From Parasedimentitalea denitrificans (lineage in GTDB: Bacteria; Pseudomonadota; Alphaproteobacteria; Rhodobacterales; Rhodobacteraceae), in NCBI RefSeq assembly GCF_011813015.1, contig NZ_QHLQ01000011.1, forward strand, positions 1 to 64,000: a stretch of 64,000 nucleotides of DNA, given 5' to 3'. Below are positions 26,243 to 38,046 of the stretch, one piece after another. The notes under the pieces were generated by a model, which saw only the letters and a list, made by a program, of their open reading frames with translations, ran no database searches and was not told the DNA's origin. Position numbers and translations under genes: made by a program. How positions within the stretch are numbered: position 1 is the first letter of the stretch; every line of letters starts with the position of its first letter.

Positions 26243-28563
26243 CAATCAGCGGTAAGCAACGGTGGCTTGTCGCCTGAAATCCGAGGCTTGGCTGGGCCTT
26301 CGATCCGCAGATCCAGCGCGCCATCCTTGATGCCAACCTTGACCACCCCACCTTTGGCGAGCTTGCCAAACAGCAGTTCTTCGGCCAGCGGCTTTTTGAT
26401 GTGCTCCTGGATGACACGTCCCAAAGGCCGCGCCCCCATTTTGTCATCATAGCCTTTGTTGGCGATCCATTCGGCAGCTGGGCGGGTCAGCTCAATCGTG
26501 ACATTGCGATCCAGCAGCTGTGCCTCAAGCTGAAGAACGAACTTCTCGACCACCTGCATGATGACCTCTTTAGGCAGGGCGCCAAACGAGATCACGGCGT
26601 CAAGACGGTTGCGGAATTCCGGCGTAAAGGTGCGTTCAACTGCAGCTGTGTCCTCACCCTCGCGGCGGTCACGGCCAAAGCCAATGGCAGATTTCGCCAT
26701 TTCCGAGGCACCCGCGTTGGAGGTCATGATCAGGATCACATTGCGGAAGCTCACCGTGCGACCATTATGGTCTGTCAGCTCGCCGTTATCCATAACCTGC
26801 AACAGGATGTTGAACACATCCGGGTGCGCCTTTTCGATTTCATCCAGCAGCAATACACAATGTGGATGCTGATCGACGCCATCGGTTAGCAGGCCACCCT
26901 GATCAAAACCAACATAGCCCGGAGGCGCACCGATCAGGCGGGAAACGGCGTGTTTTTCCATGTACTCGGACATGTCAAAACGTAGCAGTTCAAGACCCAG
27001 CATATCGGACAGCTGTTTGGCCACCTCGGTCTTGCCGACGCCGGTTGGGCCGGTGAACAGGTAGTTGCCAATTGGCTTTTCTGGTTCGCGCAGACCTGCA
27101 CGGGCCAGTTTGATAGCCGAGGACAGCGCCGTGATGGCATCGTCCTGACCAAATACCACGCGCTTCAGTGACTTTTCCAAATCTTTCAGCACTTCGGCAT
27201 CGTCCTTGGAAACGCTCTTTGGCGGGATCCGGGCGATCTTGGCAACGACGGCTTCAATCTCTTTGACGCCGATGGTCTTGCGGCGTTTGCTTTCGATGAT
27301 CAGGTGCTGGGCGGCGCCAGCCTCGTCGATCACATCGATGGCACTGTCTGGCAATTTCCGGTCGTTTATATAGCGAGAGGCCAGTTCCACAGCCGTTTTG
27401 ATGGCTTCAACCGTGTATTTGGTGCCGTGGTGTTCCTCAAAATACGGTTTCAACCCGCGCAGGATCTTCACCGAATCATCAACCGAGGGCTCCTCGACGT
27501 CAATTTTCTGGAACCGACGCGCCAGCGCCCGGTCTTTTTCAAAGTGCTGACGGAATTCCTTGTAGGTGGTCGATCCCATCGTGCGCAGCTTGCCGCCCTG
27601 CAGTGCAGGTTTCAGCAGGTTAGACGCATCCATTGCCCCACCCGAGGTGGCACCAGCGCCAATCACGGTGTGGATCTCGTCGATGAACAGCACCCCGTCT
27701 GGATGTGCTTCCAGCTCGGTCACAACAGCCTTCAGGCGTTCCTCAAAATCACCGCGGTAGCGAGTACCAGCCAGCAGCGCGCCCATGTCGAGCGAGAAGA
27801 TAGTTGTCTTCGACAGAACCTCAGGGGTTTCACCTGCCACAATTTTGCGGGCCAGACCTTCGGCAATGGCGGTTTTGCCAACACCAGGATCACCAACCAA
27901 CAGTGGGTTATTCTTGCGGCGGCGGCATAGAACCTGAATGCAGCGCTCAACCTCTTGGTCGCGGCCGATCAGCGGATCAACATCGCCTTCGCGGGATTTG
28001 GCATTCAGGTCAACGCAGTACTTGTCTAGCGCGCTTTCCTTTTTGTCCTCTTCGGTAACGGGCTGAGCCTCGTCTTCGGGGTCATGGGCGCCGGTTACCG
28101 GGCGTTGCTCGCCAAAGGCGGGATCCTTGGCCACGCCATGGGCGATGTAGTTCACCGCATCATACCGGGTCATTTCCTGATCCTGTAGGAAATAGGCGGC
28201 GTCGCTTTCGCGCTCAGCAAAGATAGCGACCAATACGTTGGCGCCGGTCACTTCGGTACGTCCAGAGCTTTGGACGTGGATCGCCGCGCGCTGGATCACC
28301 CGCTGGAACGCAGCTGTTGGCACAGCTTCGGATCCATCAATGTCAGTGACCAAGTTGGACAAGTCTTCATCAATGAATTCTACCAGCGTCTTGCGCAGCT
28401 CGGTTAGATCGACGCTACAGGCCTGCATGACGCGGGCCGCCTCTGGCTCGTCCAACAAGGACAACAGAAGGTGTTCTAGCGTGGCGAATTCGTGGCGCCT
28501 TTCGTTAGCCAGCGCAAGCGCGGCGTGGATGGCGGTTTCTAGTGTGCTCGAGAATGAAGGCAC
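26242..28563 (-). CDS. clpA: ATP-dependent Clp protease ATP-binding subunit ClpA
   Basis: A 773-residue Hsp100/Clp AAA+ unfoldase that feeds substrates to ClpP. It has the ClpN repeat domain (1-140), AAA-1 with Walker [15 protein letters not shown] and [13 protein letters not shown], and AAA-2 with Walker [15 protein letters not shown] and [10 protein letters not shown], then a C-terminal D2-small domain. There is no middle-domain coiled coil of the ClpB/ClpC type, and the RGDFEERLK and [14 protein letters not shown] blocks are typical of ClpA. Length is usual. The M23 peptidase follows and overlaps its stop. No clpS was seen in this window; in this group it often lies elsewhere. Confidence 0.95.
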   Translation of the reverse strand: MPSFSSTLETAIHAALALANERRHEFATLEHLLLSLLDEPEAARVMQACSVDLTELRKTLVEFIDEDLSNLVTDIDGSEAVPTAAFQRVIQRAAIHVQSSGRTEVTGANVLVAIFAERESDAAYFLQDQEMTRYDAVNYIAHGVAKDPAFGEQRPVTGAHDPEDEAQPVTEEDKKESALDKYCVDLNAKSREGDVDPLIGRDQEVERCIQVLCRRRKNNPLLVGDPGVGKTAIAEGLARKIVAGETPEVLSKTTIFSLDMGALLAGTRYRGDFEERLKAVVTELEAHPDGVLFIDEIHTVIGAGATSGGAMDASNLLKPALQGGKLRTMGSTTYKEFRQHFEKDRALARRFQKIDVEEPSVDDSVKILRGLKPYFEEHHGTKYTVEAIKTAVELASRYINDRKLPDSAIDVIDEAGAAQHLIIESKRRKTIGVKEIEAVVAKIARIPPKSVSKDDAEVLKDLEKSLKRVVFGQDDAITALSSAIKLARAGLREPEKPIGNYLFTGPTGVGKTEVAKQLSDMLGLELLRFDMSEYMEKHAVSRLIGAPPGYVGFDQGGLLTDGVDQHPHCVLLLDEIEKAHPDVFNILLQVMDNGELTDHNGRTVSFRNVILIMTSNAGASEMAKSAIGFGRDRREGEDTAAVERTFTPEFRNRLDAVISFGALPKEVIMQVVEKFVLQLEAQLLDRNVTIELTRPAAEWIANKGYDDKMGARPLGRVIQEHIKKPLAEELLFGKLAKGGVVKVGIKDGALDLRIEGPAKPRISGDKPPLLTAD

Positions 28564-28743
28564 GGGCGTGCTCCTCTGTCTTGGGTCGGTGGGGAGACCA
28601 TACGTTTACCAATCTTCCCCTGGTACCAACCATGTCCTCATAGTGTTAGATTTTGGTTGATAGAGCCGTGGCTTCAAGGCTTTTCTTGAAAATAATACTC
28701 ACATTCCTTGTGATCGTGCCTTTTATCCCCAGCCTGTAATCCG

Positions 28744-29511
28744 TCAAAAACTGTCTTTCCGTTTTCGAATCTCTGCAAATACCTGTTTTGAATCAACATC
28801 CTTCATGCCCATGGCCTGTTTCACTGCTTCGTGTCCGGCGCGTAGAAAGGGGTTTGTTGCCAATTCCAACGACAGCAAGGAAGGCACAGTTGTTTGGCCG
28901 GCTGCACGTGCTTTTGCGATGTCAACGACTCGGTCCTGCAACGCGGGGTTGTCGGGTTCGATAGTTAACGCAAAGGCGCCGTTGGATTGCGTGTATTCAT
29001 GACCCGAGTAAACCACGGTGTCAGCGGGCAGGGCGGCCAGCGTGCTCAGGCTCTGCCACATTTGCTCGGGGCTGCCTTCAAACAGGCGCCCACATCCCAG
29101 TGCCATTAGACTGTCGGCGGTAAAGACGGCCTTTGACTCTGGAAAGTAGAACGCGATGTGACCAACCGTGTGGCCAGAAACGTCGATGACCTGGACATCT
29201 TCGCGCGACAACGAAAATACCGACCCGTCTTTCACCGCCAAGTCTAACGGTGGCAGCCGGTGGGCATCCGCCTCGGCGCCGACAACAGTTGGACTGTACG
29301 TTTGGCGCAACTCTTCCAGCCCATCGATATGATCCCAGTGGTGGTGGGTAAGAAGGACAAAATCTAGCCCCCAGCCGCGCGCTTCAAGCTCAGCCTTGAT
29401 TGGCGCCGCTTCGGGTGCATCAACCAGCGCTGTCAGGCCACTGCCAGAGGAATGCAATAAAAAGGCGTAGTTATCTGACAGGCATGGGACGGTGATGATC
29501 TCAAGAGGCAT
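28744..29511 (-). CDS. gloB: Hydroxyacylglutathione hydrolase (glyoxalase II)
   Basis: A 255-residue metallo-beta-lactamase-fold enzyme that hydrolyses S-lactoylglutathione in the glyoxalase pathway. The metal-binding motif THHHWDHIDG is intact, followed by the second-metal residues in VSGHTVGHIAFYFP, FTADSLMALGCGRLFEG and YSGHEYTQSN, and the glutathione-binding KxxxR-type C-terminus (ATNPFLRAGHEAV). The ATG at 29511 is preferred because AAAGGG then has good spacing; an in-frame ATG two codons upstream would put the site too close, and further upstream in-frame sequence is not conserved. It is divergent from the methyltransferase gene by 62 bases. Confidence 0.95.
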   Translation of the reverse strand: MPLEIITVPCLSDNYAFLLHSSGSGLTALVDAPEAAPIKAELEARGWGLDFVLLTHHHWDHIDGLEELRQTYSPTVVGAEADAHRLPPLDLAVKDGSVFSLSREDVQVIDVSGHTVGHIAFYFPESKAVFTADSLMALGCGRLFEGSPEQMWQSLSTLAALPADTVVYSGHEYTQSNGAFALTIEPDNPALQDRVVDIAKARAAGQTTVPSLLSLELATNPFLRAGHEAVKQAMGMKDVDSKQVFAEIRKRKDSF

Positions 29512-29573
29512 GGTCATTCGCCCTTTCATGGTTAAACTGTGGAACAGATTGACCGAAGCGACAGGCGCCTGCA

Positions 29574-30320
29574 ATGCATCTTGATGTGCAAGATTTGAGA
29601 AATTTCTATTACCGCAGTACCCTTGGGCGGGCGGCGCAGGCGTCGGTTCGGTCGCGACTGTTGGAAATGTGGCCGGATGTGACCGGGCATACTGTGGCTG
29701 GGTTTGGTTTTGCTGCCCCTTTAATGCGCCCTTATTTGGCCGATGCCCGCCGGGTTGTGGCATTGATGCCGGGGCCGCAGGGGGTAATGCAATGGCCCGC
29801 AGGACAGCCCAATGTTTCTGTCCTGTGTGAAGAGACACGCTGGCCGCTAGACACAGGGCGCGTAGATCGGTTGTTGGTGATGCATGGGCTGGAAACATCT
29901 GATCACCCCGCCAGACTACTAGAGGAGTGCTGGCGTGTATTGGGGCCGGGCGGTCGCGCCATTTTTGTGGTGCCAAACCGGGCCGGACTGTGGTCGCGAT
30001 CGGACAAGACACCGTTTGGCTATGGTCGCCCCTATACACTGGGCCAGTTAGAAAGCCAGCTCAGAGCCCATCAGTTCACCACAGAAAGACATGCCGCAGC
30101 ACTGTATCAGGTGCCTTCAATGCGGCGGTTCTGGCTGAAGACTGGACCAGCGATAGAGAAAATGGGCCGTCAGCTACCAACAGTTTTGGCAGGCGGTGTT
30201 TTTTTGGTTGAGGTTAGCAAGCAGGTTCACCAGCCCCGAGGGTTGGCGACCAAAGTCAAGGCCCGTAGCCGTATCCGAGTGCTAGAGGGATTGTCTAATC
30301 CGATGCCGAAACCGGCGTGA
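29574..30320 (+). CDS. Class-I SAM methyltransferase-like protein
   Basis: A 248-residue protein of the SAM-dependent methyltransferase superfamily (UbiE/COG2226-type layout). The SAM motif I, here [16 protein letters not shown], is degenerate compared with the normal DxGxGxG. The later motifs [21 protein letters not shown] and [16 protein letters not shown] are typical post-I to post-III of this family. The C-terminal basic tail ([13 protein letters not shown]) is unusual. Substrate is unknown; because it faces gloB with a short gap, it may share regulation with it. I call the fold with fair confidence but not the reaction. Confidence 0.75.
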   Translation: MHLDVQDLRNFYYRSTLGRAAQASVRSRLLEMWPDVTGHTVAGFGFAAPLMRPYLADARRVVALMPGPQGVMQWPAGQPNVSVLCEETRWPLDTGRVDRLLVMHGLETSDHPARLLEECWRVLGPGGRAIFVVPNRAGLWSRSDKTPFGYGRPYTLGQLESQLRAHQFTTERHAAALYQVPSMRRFWLKTGPAIEKMGRQLPTVLAGGVFLVEVSKQVHQPRGLATKVKARSRIRVLEGLSNPMPKPA

Positions 30321-30686
30321 TCTGACCTGCCGCCGGTTGATTCCCTGTTTTCCCCTTCATCCGCGTAAAAACGGCGCCAGACCCCCGTAATGGGGCGTTA
30401 TCCACAGGCGAAAATGGCTTTTTGCACCGCTTGGAATCGGAAAAACTCGCAAAAGTCTTACCTTTTTCTGTCCATTAAGGGGGCGCAAAGGGTCGCACTT
30501 TGGCTAGTGCTTTGAAAAGGTTGAATTAAGCAGTTTTGGTGTTGCCACTATCTATTGTTGCTTGGTGGCTATTGCTCTGTTACATCCACGCTGATTTTAT
30601 CGTCCTTCCGTGATGGGAGGGCTGACTCACGCCCCCGGATGCTGCCGCAAGGTCTGCTAACCGGGGCCAGTATCGGAAGGGTGGAC
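30321..30686. other. Leader region of the atp operon
   Basis: About 370 bases before atpH. It should hold the main promoter of the atpHAGDC operon, but no unequivocal -35/-10 pair can be picked by eye. A perfect DnaA-box 9-mer (TTATCCACA) at 30398-30406 is isolated and could be chance. No RNA gene or protein is recognised. Confidence 0.4.
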
Positions 30687-31247
30687 GTGTCCGAACCAGC
30701 TTCGATTTCCGCAGGCATTGCCGCGCGCTATGCCACTGCGATCTTTGAGATCGCGGAAGAGAACAAGGCCCTGAACGGTCTTGAAACCAGTATCAATGAC
30801 TTGCAGGCCGCCTTGGCTGACAGTGCTGATCTGCGCAACCTGATCAACTCGCCGCTTGTATCGCGCGACGAGCAGGGTGCTGCGATCACTGCGATTGCTG
30901 CAAAAATGGGGCTCGACTCCATGATGAGCAACGCGCTGGCGCTGATGGCTGAAAACCGCCGCCTGTTTGTTCTGCCAGCGCTGATCGCCGCGCTGCGTAG
31001 CCAATTGGCTGATGCACGTGGTGAAGTCACAGCAGATGTGACCTCGGCCAAGGCTCTGACCAAGACCCAAAGCGAAAAGCTGGCTAAGACGCTGACGGCT
31101 CGCGTGGGCAAAAAAGTTACCATCAATGCTACCGTCGATGAAAGCATCATCGGCGGTCTCGTCGTTAAAGTGGGCTCGAAGATGATCGATAGCTCGATCC
31201 GCTCCAAGCTCGACTCCCTCCAGAATGTAATGAAAGAGGTCGGATAA
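30687..31247 (+). CDS. atpH: ATP synthase F1 delta subunit
   Basis: The 186-residue delta (OSCP) subunit that forms part of the peripheral stalk linking F1 to F0. SISAGIAARYATAIFEIAEE at the start and the C-terminal VTADVTSAKALTKTQ to VDESIIGGLVVKVGSKMIDSS are characteristic. The start is GTG at 30687, with GGAAGG six bases upstream; a longer frame from 30555 adds a non-conserved leader. It is the first gene of atpHAGDC, the alphaproteobacterial arrangement in which F0 genes (atpIBEF) lie in another operon; none of those is in the window. The stop abuts the atpA start codon. Confidence 0.95.
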   Translation: MSEPASISAGIAARYATAIFEIAEENKALNGLETSINDLQAALADSADLRNLINSPLVSRDEQGAAITAIAAKMGLDSMMSNALALMAENRRLFVLPALIAALRSQLADARGEVTADVTSAKALTKTQSEKLAKTLTARVGKKVTINATVDESIIGGLVVKVGSKMIDSSIRSKLDSLQNVMKEVG

Positions 31248-32786
31248 ATGGGTATCCAAGCTGCAGAGATTTCTGCAATCCTGAAGGATCAAATCAAGAA
31301 TTTCGGTCAAGAAGCCGAAGTTGCTGAAATTGGTCGTGTGCTGAGCGTTGGCGATGGTATCGCCCGCGTTTACGGTCTGGACAATGTTCAGGCTGGTGAA
31401 ATGGTCGAATTCCCCGGCGGCATCATGGGTATGGCGCTGAACTTGGAAAGCGACAACGTTGGTATCGTTATCTTTGGGTCCGACCGTGACATCAAAGAAG
31501 GCGACACTGTTAAGCGCACCAACTCGATCGTGGACGTTCCAATCGGAAACGGTCTGCTGGGTCGTGTTGTTGACGGTCTGGGTAACCCGCTGGACGGCAA
31601 GGGCCCAATCGAGAGCACTGAGCGCGGCATCGCTGACGTTAAAGCTCCGGGCATCATTCCACGTAAATCGGTTCACGAGCCGATGGCGACTGGTCTGAAA
31701 TCTGTTGACGCGATGATCCCAATTGGTCGTGGCCAGCGTGAGCTGATCATTGGTGACCGTCAGACCGGTAAAACTGCCGTTGCTCTGGACGCGATCCTGA
31801 ACCAGAAATCCTACAACGAAGCCGCTGGCGACGACGAAGGCAAAAAGCTGTACTGCGTATACGTAGCGATCGGCCAGAAGCGTTCGACTGTTGCTCAGCT
31901 GGTTAAGAAGCTGGAAGAAACCGGTGCGATGGAATATTCCATCGTTGTGGCCGCGACAGCGTCCGACCCGGCTCCTATGCAGTTCCTGGCACCATATGCC
32001 GCGACAGCCATGGCTGAATTCTTCCGTGACAACGGCCGCCACGCTCTGATCATCTATGATGATCTGTCCAAGCAGGCTGTGTCCTACCGTCAGATGTCCC
32101 TGCTGCTGCGTCGTCCACCAGGACGTGAAGCTTACCCAGGTGACGTTTTCTATCTTCACTCCCGTCTGCTGGAGCGTTCGGCCAAACTGGGCGACGACAA
32201 CGGCAACGGCTCGTTGACGGCTCTGCCAATCATCGAAACCCAGGGCGGTGACGTTTCGGCGTTTATTCCAACCAACGTGATTTCGATCACTGACGGTCAG
32301 ATCTTCCTGGAAACCGAACTGTTCTACCAGGGCATCCGTCCTGCTGTGAACACCGGTCTGTCGGTGTCTCGTGTTGGTTCGTCCGCTCAGACAAACTCGA
32401 TGAAGTCGGTTGCTGGTCCGGTTAAACTGGAACTGGCTCAGTATCGTGAAATGGCTGCCTTTGCGCAGTTCGGTTCCGACCTGGATGCCGCCACTCAGCA
32501 GCTGCTGAACCGTGGTGCCCGCCTGACCGAGCTGATGAAACAGCCTCAGTACTCGCCACTGACCAATGCTGAAATCGTCTGCGTTATCTTTGCAGGTACC
32601 ACTGGTTACCTGGACAAGATCGACGTGAACGCAGTTGGTCGCTACGAAGCTGGTCTTCTGGCGCACCTGCGTGGCAAGCATCAGGATTTGCTGGACTTCA
32701 TCACCAATGAAGATCCCAAGATCAAAGGTGATGCCGCCGATAAGATCAAAGCTGCGCTGGACGAATTCGCCGCTGATTTCGCTTAA
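31248..32786 (+). CDS. atpA: ATP synthase F1 alpha subunit
   Basis: The 512-residue alpha subunit, non-catalytic nucleotide-binding part of the alpha3beta3 ring. The Walker A motif [13 protein letters not shown], the Arg-finger region (about 370: [11 protein letters not shown]) and the alpha-type N-terminus ([18 protein letters not shown]) are intact and of normal length. It starts directly after the atpH stop. Codon use is strongly biased, with many CTG, GGT and AAA codons, as in the other atp genes and in groL and rpsD. Operon position between atpH and atpG is standard. Confidence 0.98.
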   Translation: MGIQAAEISAILKDQIKNFGQEAEVAEIGRVLSVGDGIARVYGLDNVQAGEMVEFPGGIMGMALNLESDNVGIVIFGSDRDIKEGDTVKRTNSIVDVPIGNGLLGRVVDGLGNPLDGKGPIESTERGIADVKAPGIIPRKSVHEPMATGLKSVDAMIPIGRGQRELIIGDRQTGKTAVALDAILNQKSYNEAAGDDEGKKLYCVYVAIGQKRSTVAQLVKKLEETGAMEYSIVVAATASDPAPMQFLAPYAATAMAEFFRDNGRHALIIYDDLSKQAVSYRQMSLLLRRPPGREAYPGDVFYLHSRLLERSAKLGDDNGNGSLTALPIIETQGGDVSAFIPTNVISITDGQIFLETELFYQGIRPAVNTGLSVSRVGSSAQTNSMKSVAGPVKLELAQYREMAAFAQFGSDLDAATQQLLNRGARLTELMKQPQYSPLTNAEIVCVIFAGTTGYLDKIDVNAVGRYEAGLLAHLRGKHQDLLDFITNEDPKIKGDAADKIKAALDEFAADFA

Positions 32787-32801
32787 GGAGGAGACGCGGC
32801 A

Positions 32802-35122
<2,321 letters not shown>

Positions 35123-35133
35123 GGAGGGTCGTA

Positions 35134-35550
35134 ATGGCTGATACCATGCAATTCGACCTCGTGAGCCCGGAGCGAAGCCTAGCTTCGCTTCAGGTGACCG
35201 CGGTTCAAATTCCGGGTGCGGATGGTGACATGACGGCTATGCCGATGCATGCGCCAACCATCACCACACTGCGTCCAGGTCTGCTTCGGGTCGAAAGCCC
35301 CGAAGGCAACTCGGACTATGTTGTGTCGGGCGGTTTTGCTGAAATCGGTTCTGAAGGTCTGTCGGTTCTGGCTGAAAAAGCCATTCCGGTAACTGAAATG
35401 ACCCGTGATCACCTGGACGAGCTGATCGAGGCTGCTCGCGCAGCTCAGGCAGCAGCGCACGAGACCAAGGAAGAGCATCACACCCTGGTTGACGACGCCA
35501 CCAAACTGCTGGCGGACATGGAAGCACTGGGCGAGCACATCAACCTGTAA
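35134..35550 (+). CDS. atpC: ATP synthase F1 epsilon subunit
   Basis: The 138-residue epsilon subunit, with an N-terminal beta-sandwich ([53 protein letters not shown]) and a C-terminal helical hairpin that is shortened and polar ([16 protein letters not shown]), so an ATP-sensing inhibitory form like that of E. coli is less likely. GGAGGG is close upstream. It closes the atpHAGDC operon, followed by a strong terminator. Confidence 0.93.
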   Translation: MADTMQFDLVSPERSLASLQVTAVQIPGADGDMTAMPMHAPTITTLRPGLLRVESPEGNSDYVVSGGFAEIGSEGLSVLAEKAIPVTEMTRDHLDELIEAARAAQAAAHETKEEHHTLVDDATKLLADMEALGEHINL

Positions 35551-35577
35551 GGTTTATGTACTTGAACGATTTAGAAG

Positions 35578-35605
35578 CCGGCCCCACATGCGGGCCGGTT
35601 TTTTC
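35578..35605 (+). terminator. Terminator of atpHAGDC
   Basis: CCGGCCC (35578-35584) pairs with GGGCCGG (35592-35598) and is followed by six T (35599-35604). A textbook intrinsic terminator 27 bases after the atpC stop codon. Confidence 0.9.
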
Positions 35606-35795
35606 ATTGGGTTTGCAGAAAGTCGGCGCAAAAGCGCCATGTCATGTTCGCGAACGCCAGATTGGGTTGCATTTCAGGTCGCCTAGCGGCTGTATTGGTG
35701 CTGTTCGAAAAGAGAAGTTGGTTTAACGGTTTATTTCCCAAGGCTCCACAAAATATTGTAATAGTTTCAACAGTGAATAACGGATTAGGCACGAC

Positions 35796-36146
35796 ATGAA
35801 GCGATTGAGAAACCCACGCACTGGAATTTGCCAGGGCGACGTGATGGTTTTTGCCGAGTTTGAAGAAGGCGGTGCAATGTGGACCGGCTCAGGCAAACGC
35901 GAACGCCGCAAGTCGGTTCGCTTTGACGGGGAGTTTTCCTCGCCACCGTCAGTGCAGGTATCCGTATCACTGTGGGACATGGACACAACAGCCGCTATCC
36001 GCGCTGATTTGGTAGCTGAGAATGTGACCTCAACTGGTTTTGATATCGTATTCCGCACATGGTCCGACAGCCGCATAGCCCGCCTGCGCGCGTCCTGGAT
36101 GGCGATTGGAGAACTGCCGTTTGAGGACGACTGGGACGTGGAGTAG
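35796..36146 (+). CDS. H-type lectin domain protein
   Basis: A 116-residue protein, most of which matches the H-type lectin fold: the strands KSVRFDGEFSSPPSVQVSVS, ADLVAENVTSTGFDIVFRTW and RIARLRASWMAIG follow the family order, with the conserved S-P-P-x-V, N-V-T-x-x-G-F and W-x-D blocks. H-type lectins bind N-acetylgalactosamine or related sugars and are best known from snail agglutinin. No signal peptide or membrane anchor is visible, so how it reaches its ligand is unclear. It is 245 bases beyond atpC, after the operon's terminator, on the same strand; the start is not supported by a strong ribosome site. Confidence 0.75.
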   Translation: MKRLRNPRTGICQGDVMVFAEFEEGGAMWTGSGKRERRKSVRFDGEFSSPPSVQVSVSLWDMDTTAAIRADLVAENVTSTGFDIVFRTWSDSRIARLRASWMAIGELPFEDDWDVE

Positions 36147-36220
36147 GGCCGCTGTGGCGCCTGCCGTACGAGGCGACTAAGTCAAATTCCTTGCCTCCGG
36201 AGCCTCAAGAGATGACTGGG

Positions 36221-37741
36221 CTATTTGTCATTTCCCGTGCTCAAAGCTTTGAAATACAGTTCAAATGTCGTACCGATCCCAGGCTCAGAAAACACCTGAA
36301 CCGTTCCGTCTGACTGGAGCATGAAACCCTGCACCATTGACAACCCCAGCCCGGATCCTTCTCCGGGTGCCTTGGTTGTGAAAAATGGCTCATAGATTTC
36401 CTTTAGAACGTCCGCGGGCATGCCCTCGCCAGTATCTCTGATGGTCAACACGACGTAGCGACCTGGGGTGACCTTCTCATTCCTCTGGGAAACAAAGTCA
36501 TCATCAATGTTTATGTTGAAGGTTGCAATTGTCAGCTGGCCGCCTTCAGGCATAGAGTCGCGTGCATTTACTATCAGATTTAGCAACGCGTTTTCGGTTG
36601 AACCCGGGTCTGCAGAGATTGTCCACAACCCATCCTGCAACGAGGTTTCAATACTGATGTTCTGGGGTAGCGTACGAACGATCCAGTTTCTTATCTTTTG
36701 GACAACAGAATTCAGATCTAGGCTTTGGGGGGCCAAGTTAGCCCGCCGAGCAAAGCTCAGCATGCTGGCGGTCAATTCAACGCCTCTCTGAGTCGCCTGA
36801 ATGGCCGTCTCTATTAATTCGGTGACCTCACTGTCTTCTACGTCATCCTTCACTAGCTCGAGGCTGGCAAGAATCACAGCCAACAGGTTGTTGAAATCAT
36901 GTGCAATTCCACCGGTGAGCTTGCCAATTGTTTCTAGCTTTTGCGAGTGCCGGATCTGTTCGTCGCGCCGGACATCAGAGGTGATGTCCTGAACCGTACC
37001 AAAGTAGGAGACTGGTTCTCCGTTGACACCGATTTCAACGTCCCCATTCACCTTGATGTGGACCTCTTCACCGCTGGTATGGGGGACGCGCGTTCGATAT
37101 TCGAATGGGTATTTCTCCTTCACCGCTTCGTTAATGAGACCTTCAATTGCGGCGCGGTCTTCCTTAGCCCGCAATTTTTGCGCATAGTCCAAAGCTGGTT
37201 GAAAACTCAGCGGCTCAAAGCCGAGAATTTTGTAGACTCCTTGAGACCAAACCAATTCGTCCGTTGCAATGTCAACGGACCACGTCCCCAACTTGGCCAT
37301 GTCTTCGGCATGTCGCAGATCACGTTTAGCGCGTGTTAGTTCGTCTCTGACCCGCACGATACCAATCATGTATTGCGGCTCACCATTGTCGTCCGTTACC
37401 AATGAACCATAGGTATTTGCCCAGGCGTAATGACCAGAGTGATGCCTCATCCTGCACAACGTTTCGTAGCGTTTACCCCCTTCAAAAAGACGGCGTGTTG
37501 TTGCTTGAATGGTTTCGATGTCTTCTGGGTGCATGAGCCCATGCAGCACATCCATACGATGACCGCTACGTAGCTCTTTCATGCCGGTCAGATGAATCAT
37601 CCCCTGGCTGAGGTCCAACTGATCTGCCTTGATATCCCATAGCCACAAGCCTGTACCGGCTTCAGCCAGAGCTTTGGTAAACTCCTGCGGCACCAAGTCA
37701 GTAATTTTCCGGAAGACCGGATCTTCATGAGGGTGTTTCAC
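36221..37741 (-). CDS. PAS-PAS sensor histidine kinase
   Basis: A 506-residue soluble kinase. Two PAS_3-like domains (about 25-135 and 145-255) carry the WxWD-like openings (GLWLWDIKAD; GTWSVDIATDE). HisKA follows with phosphoacceptor His281 in [11 protein letters not shown], then HATPase with NLIVNARDSM, DTGEGM and [10 protein letters not shown], complete and ending near the C-terminus. There is no receiver, so a separate response regulator is required; none is adjacent. The kinase core resembles that of the hybrid kinase at 2750 (same [28 protein letters not shown] layout). PAS_3 domains often sense light, redox state or small molecules; the ligand is unknown here. Confidence 0.9.
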   Translation of the reverse strand: MKHPHEDPVFRKITDLVPQEFTKALAEAGTGLWLWDIKADQLDLSQGMIHLTGMKELRSGHRMDVLHGLMHPEDIETIQATTRRLFEGGKRYETLCRMRHHSGHYAWANTYGSLVTDDNGEPQYMIGIVRVRDELTRAKRDLRHAEDMAKLGTWSVDIATDELVWSQGVYKILGFEPLSFQPALDYAQKLRAKEDRAAIEGLINEAVKEKYPFEYRTRVPHTSGEEVHIKVNGDVEIGVNGEPVSYFGTVQDITSDVRRDEQIRHSQKLETIGKLTGGIAHDFNNLLAVILASLELVKDDVEDSEVTELIETAIQATQRGVELTASMLSFARRANLAPQSLDLNSVVQKIRNWIVRTLPQNISIETSLQDGLWTISADPGSTENALLNLIVNARDSMPEGGQLTIATFNINIDDDFVSQRNEKVTPGRYVVLTIRDTGEGMPADVLKEIYEPFFTTKAPGEGSGLGLSMVQGFMLQSDGTVQVFSEPGIGTTFELYFKALSTGNDK

Positions 37742-37991
37742 CTCATTACACCTCTGTAGAACATGAATTTCAGTTACGTGAATCTTACAGATGTATTTGT
37801 GGACCTAGAAGGAAAGGAATAGTCGCAATTTTTTACTGAATTTGGTCAGTCGTTAGAGTTTTCGAGCGCAATGATGACAACGACAAAGAACTGGTTCACC
37901 TCAGACTACGTGAACGCCAAACTGGTTCGTATCGATGTCGATTGATCTGTTGCCTTGACCAGAGCCCTCGGAACAACATCTATGCCAAAAG
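37742..37991. other. Intergenic gap upstream of PAS kinase
   Basis: About 250 bases between the PAS kinase and the prs terminator. A 24-codon ATG frame (37871-37945) is too short and lacks a ribosome site. I see no RNA or protein that can be supported. Confidence 0.4.
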
Positions 37992-38020
37992 GAAAAAACC
38001 CGCGCAGTCACCTGCACGGG
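37992..38020 (-). terminator. Terminator of prs
   Basis: Read on the minus strand: CCCGTGCAG, loop GTGA, CTGCGCGGG, then TTTTTT. A nine-base-pair stem, one G-U pair, 27 bases past the prs stop codon. Confidence 0.9.
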
Positions 38021-38046
38021 CTCTTTGACTAGGCTATAGGCCGCAA

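Noticed and set aside
30398..30406. Perfect DnaA box (TTATCCACA) before atpH
   Set aside because: A single 9-mer is expected about once in two windows of this size by chance; no cluster of boxes, AT-rich unwinding element or dnaA/parAB genes nearby.
30657..32681. Long minus-strand frame of 674 codons across atpH and atpA
   Set aside because: A shadow frame caused by biased codon use in highly expressed genes; similar shadows lie opposite atpD and groL.
37871..37945. 24-codon ATG frame before the PAS kinase
   Set aside because: Too short, without a ribosome site or family.
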